64,000 nt of DNA from contig SVMG01000003.1 of assembly GCA_015067545.1 (NCBI GenBank), positions 62,001 to 126,000 of the forward strand, written 5' to 3'. Positions 63,077-64,000 of the stretch are shown in pieces. Position numbers and translations under genes: made by a program. The notes beneath the pieces are model-generated. The model did not search any database. It was not told the DNA's origin and saw nothing but the letters and a program-made list of their open reading frames with translations. This DNA is from Oscillospiraceae bacterium. Its GTDB lineage: Bacteria > Bacillota > Clostridia > Oscillospirales > Oscillospiraceae. Every line of letters begins with the position of its first letter. The stretch's first letter is position 1.

Positions 63077-63808
63077 TCAGAGCTGAACCAGTACGCAGGT
63101 CACATTATCCGGCGCGCCCCGGTTCTTGGCAATGTCCAGCAGCTGCTGGCAGCAATGTGCCTTTTCTTCCCCGTGGACCACCTCAAAGAGTATTTCCTGG
63201 TCGTCAATAATATTGCTCAGTCCATCGGAGCACAACAGCAGAAAGTCCTCACGCTCCATATCCACATGGAACAGATCGCTCTCGGCGATAGCCTCTGTGC
63301 CGACTGCACGGGTGATGTAATTTTTCCCGGGATAGCTTTTCGCCTCCTCAGGGGTCAGCTCTCCACGCAGAACCATCATTTCCACCAGGGAATGGTCAAC
63401 GGTGATCTTTTGGATGCCTCCGGCGTTGATGCGGTAAGCCCGGCTGTCACCTACATTGACAACAGTGGCTTCTTTATCCCGGATCAGTGCCGCCACCAGG
63501 GTGGTACCCATGCCGGAAAACTCCTCAAACTGTTGTCCCTGATCAAAGACAGTAAAGTTCGCCAGTTTGACTGCGGCCTGTAGCATTTGGTCGATCTCGG
63601 CCTGGGTCATGTCGCTGATCCATGTCCTGCGGACTTCATCCACAAAGACCTCCGCAGCCAGACTGCTGGCAACATTGCCGGATTTGGCGCCGCCCATGCC
63701 GTCGCAAACGATGCACAGCACCGCTTCCCGGTCCAGGTTTTCAATTTGGAATGTGTCCTGATTCTGCTCACGGACGCATCCGGGATCCGTAATTCCCCAA
63801 TACTGCAT
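63077..63808 (-). CDS. stp: PP2C-type serine/threonine phosphatase
   Basis: 243 residues with metal-binding motifs NQDTF near 16-20, CDGMGGAKSGN near 36-46, VGDSRAYR and CSDGLSN. It reverses PrkC phosphorylation. Also named prpC in Bacillus. Confidence 0.95.
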   Translation of the reverse strand: MQYWGITDPGCVREQNQDTFQIENLDREAVLCIVCDGMGGAKSGNVASSLAAEVFVDEVRRTWISDMTQAEIDQMLQAAVKLANFTVFDQGQQFEEFSGMGTTLVAALIRDKEATVVNVGDSRAYRINAGGIQKITVDHSLVEMMVLRGELTPEEAKSYPGKNYITRAVGTEAIAESDLFHVDMEREDFLLLCSDGLSNIIDDQEILFEVVHGEEKAHCCQQLLDIAKNRGAPDNVTCVLVQL

Positions 63809-63839
63809 ATTGCGTCACTCCTTTCGGGTGATTGACTCC

Positions 63840-64000
63840 TTACCTGCTGTTTGCAGGTGCAGATCGTTCTTTGGTATATTTTCTTCTCAGCTGGCCGCAG
63901 GAGGCGTCGATATCGCCGCCCAATGTCCTGCGAACGGTTGCGGGAATCCCCGCATCCTCCAGGGTCTTCTGAAATTTTGCCACCGCATCACGGGTGCTGG
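63840..64000 (-). CDS. rlmN: 23S rRNA/tRNA methyltransferase RlmN, C-terminal end (cut by the window)
   Basis: Only the last 53 codons are inside the window. The frame reads [20 protein letters not shown] and [11 protein letters not shown] before the stop, which matches the C-terminus of RlmN; the Cys of ASCGQLR corresponds to the conserved cysteine of the mechanism. The order rlmN-stp-prkC-rsgA is usual in Firmicutes. Confidence 0.88.
   Translation of the reverse strand, partial: STRDAVAKFQKTLEDAGIPATVRRTLGGDIDASCGQLRRKYTKERSAPANSR

Noticed and set aside
1..64000. tRNA genes, CRISPR arrays, insertion sequences, prophage genes
   Set aside because: I looked for cloverleaf ends, regular short repeats, transposase motifs and phage genes and saw none; the repeats found are inside modular genes.

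Overview
The window looks like a chromosome segment of a gut-type Clostridia bacterium, probably of the order Oscillospirales. The reasons are the Firmicutes order of the ribosomal genes, a zinc-type S14, a KOW-domain gene between map and infA, the stp-prkC-rsgA cluster, LplABC/YesL-type sugar uptake genes, and very large His/Cys-repeat surface proteins. The genus is inference. Every gene I accept lies on the minus strand, so operons read from high to low coordinates. I saw no tRNA, rRNA, CRISPR array, transposase or phage gene.

Right part (43.8-64 kb), housekeeping: the end of rlmN, then stp, prkC and rsgA (63840-60103, closed by a terminator). A strong promoter at 59987-60015 follows, with a leader of about 540 nt that contains a large potential RNA fold. 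Then comes the complete S10-spc-alpha series, rpsJ to rplQ (59435-43846), ending in a strong terminator at 43806-43833.

Left part (1-43.7 kb), a polysaccharide-use island in blocks. Block 1 (43674-40525): a four-helix membrane protein with a CTDCKTH loop, a hidden 45-residue peptide gene, and a secreted protein with two carbohydrate-binding-like modules. Block 2 (40199-23838): a membrane-bound AraC-type regulator, two LplB/LplC permeases, a solute-binding lipoprotein, a YesL-like protein, a nitrilase-fold hydrolase, and a 2949-residue heparinase II/III-like surface protein. Block 3 (23618-10698): a ten-gene, apparently cytoplasmic run of two alpha/beta hydrolases, three SGNH esterases, a GH42-like glycosidase, a Gfo/Idh/MocA oxidoreductase, a GH29 fucosidase, an unrecognised toroid-like protein and a GH94-like phosphorylase. 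Block 4 (10243-44): a second CTDCKTH membrane protein, a second giant heparinase-like protein, a second hidden peptide gene and a second secreted protein.

Together the island reads as surface lyases that cut an acidic, probably acetylated and fucosylated polymer, an ABC importer (no ATPase gene here) that takes up fragments, and cytoplasmic enzymes that remove esters and side chains and phosphorolyse the core. The most novel aspect is the repeated module of CTDCKTH membrane protein, heparinase-like giant protein, short YxxPE-type peptide and modular secreted protein. It occurs as one set in block 4 and as a second set split across blocks 1 and 2. Five island promoters also carry tandem A-rich direct repeats 20-22 bp apart just upstream of the promoter core, which suggests a common activator.
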